Positions 1 to 7,228 of a stretch of DNA of 23,109 nucleotides are shown here, piece by piece. The position numbers and the translations under genes are program-made. The stretch spans positions 1 through 23,109 of the forward strand of contig JAGXNR010000042.1 of NCBI GenBank assembly GCA_019894875.1, in the 5' to 3' direction. Each line of letters opens with the position of its first letter. Within the stretch, counting starts at the first letter, position 1. Source of the stretch: Promethearchaeota archaeon (lineage in GTDB: Archaea; Asgardarchaeota; Lokiarchaeia; Sigynarchaeales; SOKP01). A model generated the notes under the pieces. It had not been told where the DNA came from, ran no database searches, and was given only the letters and a program-made list of their open reading frames with translations.

Positions 1-371
1 AATGGTCTTTGAGCATTACATAGAGTTGGGTTATCTCCATATCCTATCTTATTAGTAAAATCGATGTACTGTTCATTAAAGTGAAAAGGAGCTAAACCTA
101 CGCTAAACACTTCCTGCATAAGAGGAACCATATCCATTGCATAAAACAATTCCGGACCGTAATTGAATGGATGCATTATAATAGGTTTTTCTTCCTTTCT
201 TGCTTTATGGATGTCAAGAAAACTATTCAATAATAATTCTACTATAGGTGTAAATTCTTCATCTTTATTCTGATTCAACCATGCATTATACATCGTCTTC
301 CACATTAAAAGGTCTTTTCCCCAACTTCCTCTTCCAAGCTTCTTATATTCATTATACAATTCTATATCCAT
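1..371 (-). CDS. 2-hydroxyacyl-CoA dehydratase / benzoyl-CoA reductase BcrB-like subunit, second copy (C-terminus beyond the window)
   Basis: This leftward reading frame opens with ATG at 371, preceded by a good Shine-Dalgarno (GAGGAG at 379-384, reverse strand), and stays open to the window edge, so only the first 123 residues are visible. It begins MDIELYNEYKK and is a close paralog of the next gene upstream: my hand alignment gives about 81 identities in 118 residues (~69%). Shared blocks include PIIMHPFNY, SVGLAP and GYGDNPTLCNAQRP, the last carrying a predicted iron-sulfur ligand Cys. Family knowledge: HGD-D proteins form heterodimers carrying [4Fe-4S] or double-cubane [8Fe-9S] clusters and perform ATP-driven, low-potential reductions or dehydrations of acyl-CoAs. 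It lies 28 bases after the upstream gene, in what is almost certainly one operon. Substrate unknown. Confidence 0.85.
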   Translation of the reverse strand, partial: MDIELYNEYKKLGRGSWGKDLLMWKTMYNAWLNQNKDEEFTPIVELLLNSFLDIHKARKEEKPIIMHPFNYGPELFYAMDMVPLMQEVFSVGLAPFHFNEQYIDFTNKIGYGDNPTLCNAQRP

Positions 372-399
372 CTTTTTCTCCTCATTTCTAAATCCTTCT

Positions 400-1704
400 T
401 TACATTACAACTTGTGTTAGGAAATCTGAAATCTGTCCCTTAATCGCTTCTGATGTAACTTCTCTTGAATCATAGGAGTCACAACTAAAAATCAAGCTCG
501 GAATTCCGGTTTCTTCTTTTATAGCTTCCGATGTCACTTGTCCCATAAGGTAAACATGCTTACATGCAAAATGCATAGGCATAATAACACAGTCAATTTT
601 ATAATCTTTAATGAAATTTATCATATATTCAATGTAATATTCAATAGGACCTCTACATTTTCCAACCATGGAGGCATCTAGTGTTCCCTTAGCTAAACTT
701 TGAAAACAATTTTCAATTGTTGATGTATCGTGGGGAAGAACTTTATAATGTCCTAAAAGATCCATTATGACTACAGCATTAAAAGTGTTTTCTATCCACG
801 TTAAAAGAGTTGGATCAAAAAATACGTGAGTGTAGGGCCAGGCTATCCTGATTTTTTCATCAGGGACACCTCCAATACCATTTTTAACATTATCTGCTGC
901 TGTATCTCGCATTGATTTGGTGACTTTAAGGGCATCCAATGTACCTCCACAAGTTACCATTGTAAGAAAATTCGCAAAACCTGTTTCACTGGTCACAGGA
1001 CATGGAACCGCTTGTAAAAGCTCATTGAATTCCAAGACATAACCACGCGCTTGATTACACAATTGCATAGTTTGTTGGAACTTTTCTTCATTAAACGTCA
1101 AATTTGTATTATCTTCTATCCATTTAATACAGCTCTTTGATTGATCAATTACATATCCAACTGTTTTCTCATCGTAAAACTGATTTTCTTGATTATAACC
1201 CCAGTATGGAATATCTAAGTTAAAAGAAGAAATCCCTGTTAAATTTTGATAAACTTGGTAAGACATTGAAAGAGAGTTGCAAGGTGTTGAGAGATAGAAC
1301 AGAAGGTCAGGTAAGGGTGCTGATCCTTGCATTAATAAGCTAATAATAGGTCTTTGAGCATTACAGAGAGTAGGGTTATCACCATATCCTACTTTATTTG
1401 CGAAATCAATATAAGGTTGATTCATTCGTATAGGAGCTAACCCTACACTAATTATTTCTTGCATTAAAGGTGTTAAATCCATAGCGAAAAACAATTCAGG
1501 TTCATAATTAAAAGGATGCATGATAATTGGTTTTCCTTGCTTACGTGCTTTAGGAATACTTGAAAAAATTTTGAGAAGCATCTCGTTAAAAGGTGTTAAC
1601 TCTATATCTTTCTGGGAGTTTAATACGGCAGTAAACATCATTTTCCATATAGCAAGGTCTTTTCCCCAATTTCCTCTTGAATTTTTTTTATATTCATTAA
1701 ACAA
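400..1704 (-). CDS. 2-hydroxyacyl-CoA dehydratase / benzoyl-CoA reductase BcrB-like subunit
   Basis: A 434-residue protein of the HGD-D family, larger-subunit (BcrB/BzdO-like) type. Candidate cluster ligands are C114 (DNPTLCNAQ), C142 (STPCNSLSM) and C381 (HFACKHVYL), matching the usual three-Cys pattern; C350 is also conserved-looking. The C-terminus keeps the family's 'D..REV' plus helix ending. It is likely the partner of the BcrC-like protein encoded just upstream. Start: only TTG at 1704 is a standard start, but it lies about 20 bases from the best Shine-Dalgarno (AAGGTG, inside the end of the upstream gene). An ATC at 1716 aligns exactly with the ATG of the downstream paralog (IDIEL versus MDIEL) and is better spaced. 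A true start at 1716 is therefore plausible. Acyl-CoA or other substrate cannot be told from sequence. Confidence 0.88.
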   Translation of the reverse strand: MFNEYKKNSRGNWGKDLAIWKMMFTAVLNSQKDIELTPFNEMLLKIFSSIPKARKQGKPIIMHPFNYEPELFFAMDLTPLMQEIISVGLAPIRMNQPYIDFANKVGYGDNPTLCNAQRPIISLLMQGSAPLPDLLFYLSTPCNSLSMSYQVYQNLTGISSFNLDIPYWGYNQENQFYDEKTVGYVIDQSKSCIKWIEDNTNLTFNEEKFQQTMQLCNQARGYVLEFNELLQAVPCPVTSETGFANFLTMVTCGGTLDALKVTKSMRDTAADNVKNGIGGVPDEKIRIAWPYTHVFFDPTLLTWIENTFNAVVIMDLLGHYKVLPHDTSTIENCFQSLAKGTLDASMVGKCRGPIEYYIEYMINFIKDYKIDCVIMPMHFACKHVYLMGQVTSEAIKEETGIPSLIFSCDSYDSREVTSEAIKGQISDFLTQVVM

Positions 1705-1723
1705 TTCAATGTCGATTTTTTTT

Positions 1724-2845
1724 TCACCTTTGTTCTAATATTTCCATAAAAGTTTGAACACGTGTTTTCATAGCTCCAGCACCACTTAATACGTATTCTC
1801 TTTCTAAATCGAGAAAGGGAATTCCTTCTTCTTTTAATGTATTACGGAGCATAAAGATCTCAGCCCACCATATCGCACAAAACTTCATTCTTTCAAAAAT
1901 AACCCCATCTACCTTGAAATCCTTAATCATATTCATCATAAACTCAGATCTTTCGATTTGTCCCCCAGACATTCTCGGACATGAGATTCTTGATAAATAT
2001 CGTTCTGCTAAGGCATCAATTGGATTTGAGTCTTCATCAACTAAATCCCAAAAGTATCGAGTTCCAAAACATAACGAATCTGTAACAATTAATCCCCCCA
2101 GATCTTCTATGACTTTTAGATATTCTGGTTCATCAATCATGCTTCCAACAACCATTAATCTAGCTCTGTAGTCAGAATTTCCTTCCCCTTTGTCAATACT
2201 CCCAATTAGCTGTGTCAAAAGTTCATTAAATTGGTCCCTTGGAATTGAAACACCCGCAGAAATTACCTTCAATATATCTGTACCAGTAATAGGAGGATTT
2301 TTTCTCTTTCTAAGTTCATATAGTTCTTTAAGATGTATACGAGATTGATTGTATTTCTTTATTGCAGTTCTTAATTTTTCGTCGGTTATTTTGACATTGA
2401 AACTTTTTTCTATTATTTCTTTAAACTTTGATAATTCATGTTTAAACCAATCTAGAGTTGTTTCATTAACATTACCGGGGATACCCATTATGTATTGAAA
2501 GGGAAAAGGAGCTTTATATCTTATATTGTCATATAGACGTCGAATCTGATCACAACAATTACAAGAGACAATACCGTCAAGAAAATTATACTCCTTTCTA
2601 TTTGCTAATTCAAGACAACATCTTGTAAAACTACATGCAGTTGGAGTCATATAGGCATCCCCCATTGGTGTATCGGTACAATCTCTTGCCCTAACTCTTA
2701 CTGGTAAGATATCCGCAGCATAAATAATTTCTTCAGGGATATATGAGCAAAAATATCCTAAAATTTTCTTTCCCTCATTCTTCCATTGTTCAATCCAAGG
2801 ATTCATAAGGGGAATAGTCTTAGTGAATTCTTCCATAATTATCAT
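1724..2845 (-). CDS. 2-hydroxyacyl-CoA dehydratase / benzoyl-CoA reductase BcrC-like subunit
   Basis: A 373-residue HGD-D family protein of the smaller-subunit type (BcrC/BzdN/HgdB-like, usually 370-390 residues). Near the N-terminus is the canonical block GYFCSYIPEEIIYAADILPV (29-48). Predicted cluster cysteines are C71 (TACSFTR), C97 or C98 (SCNCCDQ) and C323 (MKFCAIWW). The C-terminal block LEREY...TRVQTFMEIL is the family hallmark. It heads a leftward operon whose next gene begins at or just after its stop codon. The family needs an ASKHA ATPase activator (HgdC/BcrA-D type); none is encoded in this window. Relatives include 2-hydroxyglutaryl-CoA dehydratase, benzoyl-CoA reductase and the double-cubane cluster protein, so the reaction is undecided. 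ATG at 2845 is the first start; a second ATG at 2836 is possible. Confidence 0.88.
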   Translation of the reverse strand: MIIMEEFTKTIPLMNPWIEQWKNEGKKILGYFCSYIPEEIIYAADILPVRVRARDCTDTPMGDAYMTPTACSFTRCCLELANRKEYNFLDGIVSCNCCDQIRRLYDNIRYKAPFPFQYIMGIPGNVNETTLDWFKHELSKFKEIIEKSFNVKITDEKLRTAIKKYNQSRIHLKELYELRKRKNPPITGTDILKVISAGVSIPRDQFNELLTQLIGSIDKGEGNSDYRARLMVVGSMIDEPEYLKVIEDLGGLIVTDSLCFGTRYFWDLVDEDSNPIDALAERYLSRISCPRMSGGQIERSEFMMNMIKDFKVDGVIFERMKFCAIWWAEIFMLRNTLKEEGIPFLDLEREYVLSGAGAMKTRVQTFMEILEQR

Positions 2846-2905
2846 TATTTCATCTCTAATATTTAACTAAGAAACCCATAGTTCTTCAAATTTCAGAGAT
2901 CTAGG

Positions 2906-2919
2906 ATTTATATTTAATT
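2906..2919 (-). promoter_or_regulatory. Putative box A (TATA) for the BcrC/BcrB-like operon
   Basis: On the reverse strand the sequence reads AATTAAATATAAAT, a good archaeal box A. It would place transcription start near 2885, giving a leader of about 40 bases before the ATG at 2845. The 219-base region 2846-3064 is shared with the rightward ACS-like/CooC unit, and I see nothing else coding in it. Confidence 0.4.
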
Positions 2920-3023
2920 AGAAACTTTAATTATTAATATACGTTGTATAAGTTTAAAAAAGTAATGCACTTTAGCAATGTTCGTATTTTCTATTAAAAA
3001 AAATTAAGTATTAATTTAAACAA

Positions 3024-3035
3024 CATAATATAAAG
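3024..3035 (+). promoter_or_regulatory. Putative box A (TATA) for the ACS-like/CooC unit
   Basis: CATAATATAAAG resembles an archaeal box A. The predicted transcription start, about 25 bases downstream (around 3055), lies just before the proposed ATT start at 3065. This supports translation beginning there rather than at the internal ATG at 3359. Confidence 0.4.
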
Positions 3036-3064
3036 AAAATAAATAAAAAGGGAAGAAAAGGAAG

Positions 3065-3844
3065 ATTAGTGATTATAAACAAAATTTAGAAAAAATCAGG
3101 TATTTTATAAAAGAAGAATCTCGGGTTGGTAAAAAAGTAGTAAAATATCAACCACAACCTTCTCTTTCAGACTTTTTAAGTAAATTTAACATAAAAATCG
3201 AATTAGATAATTGCAAAGAGATAATCCTTCAAGAAGAAACTCAGCTTGAGCTAGGAGGGGCATCTAAAAAATCTTTTTCTTTAATATACCCAATATCTGA
3301 GTCAGAGTCTTTAAAATATATACAAAATAGAAGAATTACTCTTATAGGACCTGAAATTATGGAGATAGCTACTCCATCGATTGATTTTGGAATGTTTATA
3401 TTAATCGGGGGTAAAAGAATTTCAGACAAAAACTGGAGTTCTCTAAGGCAATTTAATTTCATCTCTAATGGTATAGAAGGTTTTTCAATTCGATCAGTAC
3501 CTCGTAGATTTTGGTGTAGAATCAACTCCAAGATTATTCAAAATAATTTTTCTTTTGAATTCTTAGGAAATGCGATTTTTTATTTATATACCCAAAAATT
3601 CAAGAACTTGATAGAAAATATGGAAATTCTATTCATAGTTTCTTATCCTAACTTAATTGACCAGTTTATTAAAACAACATCACATATTTCTACCGATATA
3701 AATAAAAAGTGGAAGAGTAAAATAGATAAATGGAAGAAAAATATAGATTGTGAATATGATTGGGGTTGTGAAATATGTCCCTACCGAGAAGAATGCTATA
3801 ATATTAAGGAAGTATTAGTTGAACGAGAAAGAATTGGAAATTAA
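3065..3844 (+). CDS. Shortened acetyl-CoA synthase beta-subunit (CdhC/AcsB)-like protein with truncated Cys motif
   Basis: The frame is open from 3047 to the stop at 3844 but holds no ATG, GTG or TTG before 3359. The homologous region begins well upstream of 3359, so the start is probably ATT at 3065 (giving [M]SDYKQNLEKI, 259 residues). From memory of CdhC sequences, the order of blocks matches: ELGG (62-65), RITLIGPEI (90-98), an 'FGMFILIGGKRI' strand, then an 'IEGF' and 'R.W.RI' region. It ends in C235-x2-C238-x5-C244 with C229 just before, corresponding to the first cysteines of the A-cluster site. The chain stops before the fourth iron-sulfur Cys and the nickel-site Cys-x-Cys; full CdhC is about 470 residues. 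It therefore cannot be a normal acetyl-CoA synthase. CooC follows 25 bases later, suggesting a metal-centre role. The domain assignment is fairly secure; function is inference. Confidence 0.75.
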   Translation: MSDYKQNLEKIRYFIKEESRVGKKVVKYQPQPSLSDFLSKFNIKIELDNCKEIILQEETQLELGGASKKSFSLIYPISESESLKYIQNRRITLIGPEIMEIATPSIDFGMFILIGGKRISDKNWSSLRQFNFISNGIEGFSIRSVPRRFWCRINSKIIQNNFSFEFLGNAIFYLYTQKFKNLIENMEILFIVSYPNLIDQFIKTTSHISTDINKKWKSKIDKWKKNIDCEYDWGCEICPYREECYNIKEVLVERERIGN

Positions 3845-3869
3845 TCTATCGATGAAAAGTGGTAATTAA

Positions 3870-4667
3870 ATGGAATATAAAAATCTCATAAAAAAACCAT
3901 TAATCATAGCAGTTGTCGGGAAAGGGGGTGTTGGTAAAACAATTATCACGACCCTTCTTGCAAAGAATATTTCACAGAACTATAATTTTAAAATGCTATT
4001 AATTGATGCCGATCCGACTCACCCTCATTTAAGTAATATGGTTAAACTTGTTCCACGTGTAAGCCTTGAAATGATAAGAATTGATGTAATAAATAAAACT
4101 TTGGATAAAGAAAAATCGGTTCAAGAACTGGCAGAGAATATTGATTTTGAAGTCTATAATGCAATTGTAGAGGGGAAAGATTTTAGTTTGATTTCTATTG
4201 GTCAACCAGAAGATCCTGGTTGTTTTTGCCCTTCAAATACGCTTTTAAGAAAAGTTATTGAGTCAATATCGAAAGATTTTGACATTATCTTAATAGATTG
4301 CGAGGCTGGTCTCGAGCAAATCAATCGAATGGTTATAGAATCGGTAGATATTATTTTAATTGTGTCGGACCTTTCAATTAGGAGTGTAGAAACCGCGAAT
4401 ACTCTACGAAAAAGTGCAAAAAAATTTACAAATTATAAAAAATTGGGAATTGTGCTAAATAGAGTTAAGGGTAACATTGAACATGTTGTTAATAAACTTG
4501 AAGAGCTTGATTTACCACTTTTAGCAAAAATTCCAGAAGATTCTAAAATTTTAGAATTTGACGTAAGAGGGGATCCCATAATCGATCTTCCAAATAATTC
4601 AAAAAGTCTCTTATCAATAAATAAATTAGCAGAAAAAATTCTAGATACTAATTATTTGAAGGATTAA
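3870..4667 (+). CDS. cooC: CooC-type nickel-insertion ATPase
   Basis: A 265-residue P-loop NTPase of the MinD/Mrp/NifH (SIMIBI) class. The deviant Walker A GKGGVGKT is at 17-24 with the signature Lys18. The CooC hallmark Cys-x-Cys is C118/C120 in DPGCFCPSNTLLR, and the switch block IDCEAGLEQINR is at 142-153. In CooC1 of Carboxydothermus the C-x-C pair binds nickel or zinc at the ATP-driven dimer interface, and the protein matures Ni-Fe CO dehydrogenase or acetyl-CoA synthase. Here it sits directly behind a truncated acetyl-CoA-synthase-like gene and opposite BcrB/BcrC-like genes, with no CODH catalytic subunit in the window. Its client may therefore be unusual. ATG at 3870 begins MEYKNLIKKP. 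Confidence 0.88.
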   Translation: MEYKNLIKKPLIIAVVGKGGVGKTIITTLLAKNISQNYNFKMLLIDADPTHPHLSNMVKLVPRVSLEMIRIDVINKTLDKEKSVQELAENIDFEVYNAIVEGKDFSLISIGQPEDPGCFCPSNTLLRKVIESISKDFDIILIDCEAGLEQINRMVIESVDIILIVSDLSIRSVETANTLRKSAKKFTNYKKLGIVLNRVKGNIEHVVNKLEELDLPLLAKIPEDSKILEFDVRGDPIIDLPNNSKSLLSINKLAEKILDTNYLKD

Positions 4668-4683
4668 CTACCTAAAGCACTTG

Positions 4684-4703
4684 TTTTAAAAAAAGGAAAA
4701 ATT
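4684..4703 (-). terminator. T-rich terminator of the radical SAM gene
   Basis: On the reverse strand a T5-CC-T7 tract follows the stop codon at 4724 by about 20 bases. Archaeal RNA polymerase terminates on such oligo-U stretches without a hairpin. It lies in the 56-base gap between two convergent genes. Confidence 0.5.
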
Positions 4704-4723
4704 TAATTAAATATATTGATATA

Positions 4724-5743
4724 TCACATTTTATAAGGAAGTTTTGCCTCATCAGGAATATTTTCAATATATTTCTTCCTAAAATCAGGATCTATCATTG
4801 GACATTGATTTGGTATACACTCATGGCTGTACATTGGATGTTTATACATTTTATCAAGAACCGTTTTTAAGGGTTCTTCCCGGATATTCCCAAAAGAAAG
4901 GGGCATAAAACAACAAGGTTGAACATCACCATAGGGTGAAATATACATATATACCTTGTCTGCAACTCCCCTACATTGACTTGAAAATTGAGTCTGAAAA
5001 TAAAAATCTCGACTTATATAAGGATAATCTGTCAACGCCCAAACTTTTTCTTTTTCTTCTGGTGTCAATAATACATCAGTTTCATGTAACCACTTACCCG
5101 CTGGTGTTGGTAGTAAATATCTTACTCCATGCGTACCCATATCTTTTGACATTTGAATAATTTTTTCAAAATCACCATTAGCTAAACTCTCTTTAGTCAT
5201 ATAGGTAGAAATTACACAACTTAATCCTACATCAAGTGCATTTTTTATTGCTCCCACAGCTTTGTCAAAGCATCCTTTTACTCCACGGTATTCATCATGT
5301 AACTCTGGAACGGGACTATCTATACTAACATAGAGCAGATCCAAACCACTATCTTTCAATTGTTGGGCGAAATCCTTCGTTACAGCTAAACCATTGGTAT
5401 CGGTAAATACATACATTGATTTTTCTTTAGCATATTTTATTAATTCCATTAGATCTGGTCTCAATGTTGGTTCACCGCCAAAAAAATTGACTATTAAAGG
5501 TTTAGCAGCTTGATCTAATACATCTTTTATCTCTTCTGTGGTAAGATCCCGATGTTTTTCTTTTTTATAATTACCAGTACAACAATGTCTGCAACTACAC
5601 TGACATTCATAGGTAATACCAAACATTAAATAGAAAACAGGTCCTGCTTCTTCATTAAAAAACTTAGCCATCTTTGCCGGATCAACCTTTAAGGGAAGTT
5701 TTAAAAAAGTTTCAGCCATTTCTGGTAAATCATTAAATTCCAT
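4724..5743 (-). CDS. Radical SAM protein with C-terminal SPASM/twitch-like Cys cluster
   Basis: Numbered from the longer TTG start at 5755 (343 residues), the SAM-cluster motif C-x3-C-x2-C is C51, C55, C58 (YECQCSCRHCC, with extra Cys at 53 and 59). GGEP, the SAM amino-group site, is at 93-96. A 'SIDS' strand and the C-terminal cysteines C261, C281, C282, C313 and C318 follow, in the arrangement of an auxiliary iron-sulfur cluster (short SPASM or twitch). Such proteins modify peptides, make cofactors or act as anaerobic maturases; I cannot name the substrate. TTG 5755 directly abuts the AAGG sequence, so ATG at 5743 (MEFNDLPEMA) is the better start. It stands alone, convergent with cooC. A role in maturing the neighbouring metalloproteins is possible but unproven. 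Confidence 0.85.
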   Translation of the reverse strand: MEFNDLPEMAETFLKLPLKVDPAKMAKFFNEEAGPVFYLMFGITYECQCSCRHCCTGNYKKEKHRDLTTEEIKDVLDQAAKPLIVNFFGGEPTLRPDLMELIKYAKEKSMYVFTDTNGLAVTKDFAQQLKDSGLDLLYVSIDSPVPELHDEYRGVKGCFDKAVGAIKNALDVGLSCVISTYMTKESLANGDFEKIIQMSKDMGTHGVRYLLPTPAGKWLHETDVLLTPEEKEKVWALTDYPYISRDFYFQTQFSSQCRGVADKVYMYISPYGDVQPCCFMPLSFGNIREEPLKTVLDKMYKHPMYSHECIPNQCPMIDPDFRKKYIENIPDEAKLPYKM

Positions 5744-5959
5744 TTTTTCTTTCAACCTTTTATTTTTTTAGTTCTTAAAATAATCTTTAATTGGATTATG
5801 TTTAATTGATTAGTGTTTGTAATTTAAGACAAATGAGTATTTATACCTTATTATCTTCGACGCGTTGACAATCTAATTTTCTAATTTTTGGTTAATTTGT
5901 TGATATATTGAACTCTTATTCTGAGTTATATCCGAATTAAAGGAAAAAGAAATCCAGAA

Positions 5960-5972
5960 GTTTAAATATTTA
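5960..5972 (+). promoter_or_regulatory. Putative box A for the CPHH zinc-protein gene
   Basis: GTTTAAATATTTA is a good archaeal TATA element. Predicted transcription start is near 5990, leaving a leader of about 34 bases without a recognisable Shine-Dalgarno before ATG 6024. The rest of the 268-base gap 5756-6023 must also hold the radical SAM promoter; I see no further gene. Confidence 0.4.
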
Positions 5973-6023
5973 GTTTAAGAACTAATTCAAACTCTTGAAT
6001 AATATATCCAATCTATTATAATT

Positions 6024-6584
6024 ATGTTGGTTCCTGCAACTACCAAAAAAATTGAAGTTGTTTGCCCAATTTGTAAAACTAGGGATCTTATCGGCATCCC
6101 TGAAAAAAAAATAAGGAACAGCTCTCATTTAACTACAGTTTCAATTCAAAAAGGATTAATTTGTCCCCATCATTTTCAAATTTTCATTGATAAAAACTTG
6201 CAAGTTCGTGGTTATCAGAAAGTAGATTTTGAATTAAATCACGATAATTCAAAGCAATTAAGGAATGGAGTAAAAGTGTTTAATAAAAAAGAAGAGAAAA
6301 AAGGAAAGTATTTTGAAAATATAATCCATGATAGTAATTCAATAAAAACTGCATCCCCGCAAAACGAATTTTATGTTAAAAAGAGTGATTCAAAAGCAGA
6401 AAGAATCATAAATCCAAAGGAGGCGACTTTAAAAGAGATTTATGAAGAATTTTGGGAATTTATTGACGAGGATAATGAAAAGTTTCAAATGTTTATTCGG
6501 AATGATAAAAAACGTAAGAAATTATCAATTGATCTAAACAGAAACGAAAACTATAATCATTTAGAAATAAATCAGGAAATCTGA
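6024..6584 (+). CDS. Small zinc-binding protein with CxxC...CPHH domain (Asgard-type, unknown function)
   Basis: A 186-residue protein. Residues 10-70 form a compact domain: C14-P-I-C17, then a Thr-Thr-Val-Ser-rich strand, then GLICPHHFQIFIDKNL (44-59) with C47, H49 and H50, then VRGYQKVDFEL. C14, C17, C47 and one His probably bind zinc. I associate this CPHH/RGYQKVDF pattern with Asgard archaeal proteins that often sit near roadblock or small-GTPase genes; this is recollection, not a search. Residues 75-130 are polar, low-complexity and probably disordered. A short charged helix (about 136-160: KEIYEEFWEFIDEDNEKF) precedes a basic tail. No catalytic motif is visible, so a binding or adaptor role is more likely than an enzyme. 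It is convergent with the DUF3795-like gene. Confidence 0.75.
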   Translation: MLVPATTKKIEVVCPICKTRDLIGIPEKKIRNSSHLTTVSIQKGLICPHHFQIFIDKNLQVRGYQKVDFELNHDNSKQLRNGVKVFNKKEEKKGKYFENIIHDSNSIKTASPQNEFYVKKSDSKAERIINPKEATLKEIYEEFWEFIDEDNEKFQMFIRNDKKRKKLSIDLNRNENYNHLEINQEI

Positions 6585-6625
6585 TTTAAAAAAAATTGAT
6601 TTAGAATAAAGAAAATTATAAGAAA

Positions 6626-7228
6626 TTATTTTTTCAATGCTTTAGTAAAGACCATCTCATCACTAATTACTTGCCAGGTCCTCCAACCGTTTGCTACTTT
6701 TTCTTTTACTTCTTTAATAAAGGAGTCATAGCCAATTTCTTGACATCTTTTTAAATTGTCGCAAGTATCTCTACTATATCTTGTACAAATCATTTTAGTC
6801 ATTTGACCCGGATCTGCCATTGGCATCGGACTGTCTCCCACATTAGGACACGGATTATCTTCAGTGGGATTATAATCATCACATTCAGCACAAGTCCAAT
6901 AACCCTTGCTTTTTACACATTTTGAAATACCACAAAATTGACCAGCAAATCCTCCTATATAACACCCAGGACACTTTCCTCTCTCACTGTTTTTTATTAC
7001 TTTATTTAATACTCCTAATGTACCATTGATCTCGTCTGGATTTAACCCCACAGACATCCCAGTATCTTTTAAATTGCCACCTTCCCAAATATTTTTCAAT
7101 TTTATTGCTGCTTCTAAACTTTCTCCAGTATGACTATCACATCCTAAGCATGCAATACCGCAGGGCGCGACAATTCCTCTATCTTCTTCCTTTACATCAT
7201 CTAATTTCAATTTCAATTTCTCCACCAA
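6626..7228 (-). CDS. DUF3795-like cysteine-rich protein
   Basis: A 200-residue protein with 13 cysteines: C23, C27, C30 (APCGIACLGC), C86, C89 (CPGC), C99, C104 (CGISKC), C113, C116 (CAEC), C127, C148, C156 and C162. The succession 'CGI.C..C ... CPGC ... C.I..C...KG...C.EC' is the DUF3795 pattern (PF12675), common in anaerobic bacteria and archaea and of unknown function. The extra C-terminal cysteines (C127-C162) extend beyond the usual domain. The cysteines probably bind zinc or iron-sulfur clusters. The start is uncertain: TTG 7228, GTG 7225 and internal TTGs (7216, 7210) are all in frame, and GGTGGAG just inside the gene could serve the later ones. It is transcribed alone. Confidence 0.72.
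   Translation of the reverse strand: MVEKLKLKLDDVKEEDRGIVAPCGIACLGCDSHTGESLEAAIKLKNIWEGGNLKDTGMSVGLNPDEINGTLGVLNKVIKNSERGKCPGCYIGGFAGQFCGISKCVKSKGYWTCAECDDYNPTEDNPCPNVGDSPMPMADPGQMTKMICTRYSRDTCDNLKRCQEIGYDSFIKEVKEKVANGWRTWQVISDEMVFTKALKK

Noticed and set aside
2846..3064. Possible small RNA or riboswitch in the divergent region
   Set aside because: Only AT-rich sequence with promoter-like elements; I could find no stable hairpin or known aptamer core by eye.
3241..3531. Leftward open frame of 96 codons opposite the ACS-like gene
   Set aside because: It lies antisense to a frame with clear CdhC-like homology and shows no family motif; a shadow of the real gene.
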